This document shows positions 63,826 through 64,000 of a DNA stretch of 64,000 bases, in pieces (within the stretch, counting starts at the first letter, position 1; the number at the start of each line of letters is the position of its first letter). A program made the position numbers and the translations under genes. Under the pieces are notes generated by a model. It ran no database searches and was not told the origin of the DNA. It saw only the letters and a list, made by a program, of their open reading frames with translations. This DNA is from Isochrysis galbana (Eukaryota > Haptophyta > Isochrysidales > Isochrysidaceae): positions 1,735,582 through 1,799,581 of the forward strand of contig CM030941.1 of NCBI GenBank assembly GCA_018136815.1. Direction: 5' to 3'.

Positions 63826-64000
63826 ACAAAACCTTATAATATTCTTACCGCACATCGACCTTGCTATCAAATCGATATCCGGCGTCCTCCAAACCTTGGG
63901 CGCGCCTTTGAGTATGCCGCCTGGCTTACCATCCCGACCGAGATCGTCTAGAAAGGACTGGGCGGAGGGGTACAAGGAGACGGCATCTAAGTCATCGAGA
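63826..64000 (-). mobile_element. LINE 3' end at window edge
   Basis: aaaaccttataatattctta then ccgcacatcgacc reads on minus as ggtaagaatattataaggtttt, the LINE 3' terminus. Only the terminal ~40 bp are clearly related; the rest of the element would extend beyond the window. Confidence 0.5.

Overview
This is nuclear DNA from a GC-rich, intron-rich unicellular alga, most likely a haptophyte (Emiliania/Prymnesium/Chrysochromulina type; inferred, not proven). The genes have many short GT-AG introns, often with gtgcg or gtgag donors, and at least two GC-AG introns. They include a PsbP-family photosynthesis protein and a predicted plastid protein whose signal peptide ends in an ASAFAP-like motif typical of red-lineage secondary plastids. 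They also include a fused eukaryotic urease, SPT6, a GSK3 kinase, mitochondrial SdhC, an FIH-like hydroxylase and two carbohydrate sulfotransferases. No bacterial operons, CRISPR arrays, rRNA or convincing tRNA genes were seen.

Layout: 0-1 kb, PsbP-like gene; 2-2.6 kb, acidic SAP-motif protein (minus); 4.1-6.0 kb, GSK3 (six exons); 7.2-10.9 kb, LINE and Copia remnants; 10.9-12.8 kb, FIH-like JmjC hydroxylase (minus, three exons); 13.2-14 kb, unknown gene; 16.0-16.7 kb, SdhC (two exons); 17-20.2 kb, a LINE inserted in another LINE; 20.5-35.1 kb, a BED-finger gene broken by a 14.3 kb Gypsy element; 35.9-36.8 kb, DNA-transposon ends and a MITE; 37.2-46.5 kb, SPT6 (27 exons, all phases consistent); 46.6-50.3 kb, LINE copies around a plastid-protein gene; 50.5-51.6 kb, unknown gene; 53.3-57.0 kb, two adjacent sulfotransferase-like genes; 57.3-59.8 kb, retroelement gag-like sequence with minisatellites; 60.0-63.5 kb, urease (nine exons); 63.8 kb to the end, another LINE end.

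The most unusual part is 20.5-35.1 kb. A Ty3/Gypsy chromovirus-type element (minus strand, 5-bp target duplication aagtg) sits inside a BED-zinc-finger ORF. Its 3' LTR is interrupted by a DNA transposon with 16-bp terminal inverted repeats, a 7-bp target duplication, a chromodomain protein gene and a 204-bp tandem array. Its 5' LTR is interrupted by an internally deleted Copia element with two 614-bp LTRs. Each Gypsy LTR is the empty-site control for the insertion in the other. The first ~130 residues of the Gypsy polyprotein resemble a phage-type domain often annotated as a DNA methyltransferase, not a Gag.

A second theme is a LINE family whose copies share a 3' end ending in a T-rich tail and show TSDs of 16-20 bp. 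They include a textbook twin-primed (5'-inverted) copy, an internally deleted copy, a short non-autonomous copy and a LINE-in-LINE nest.
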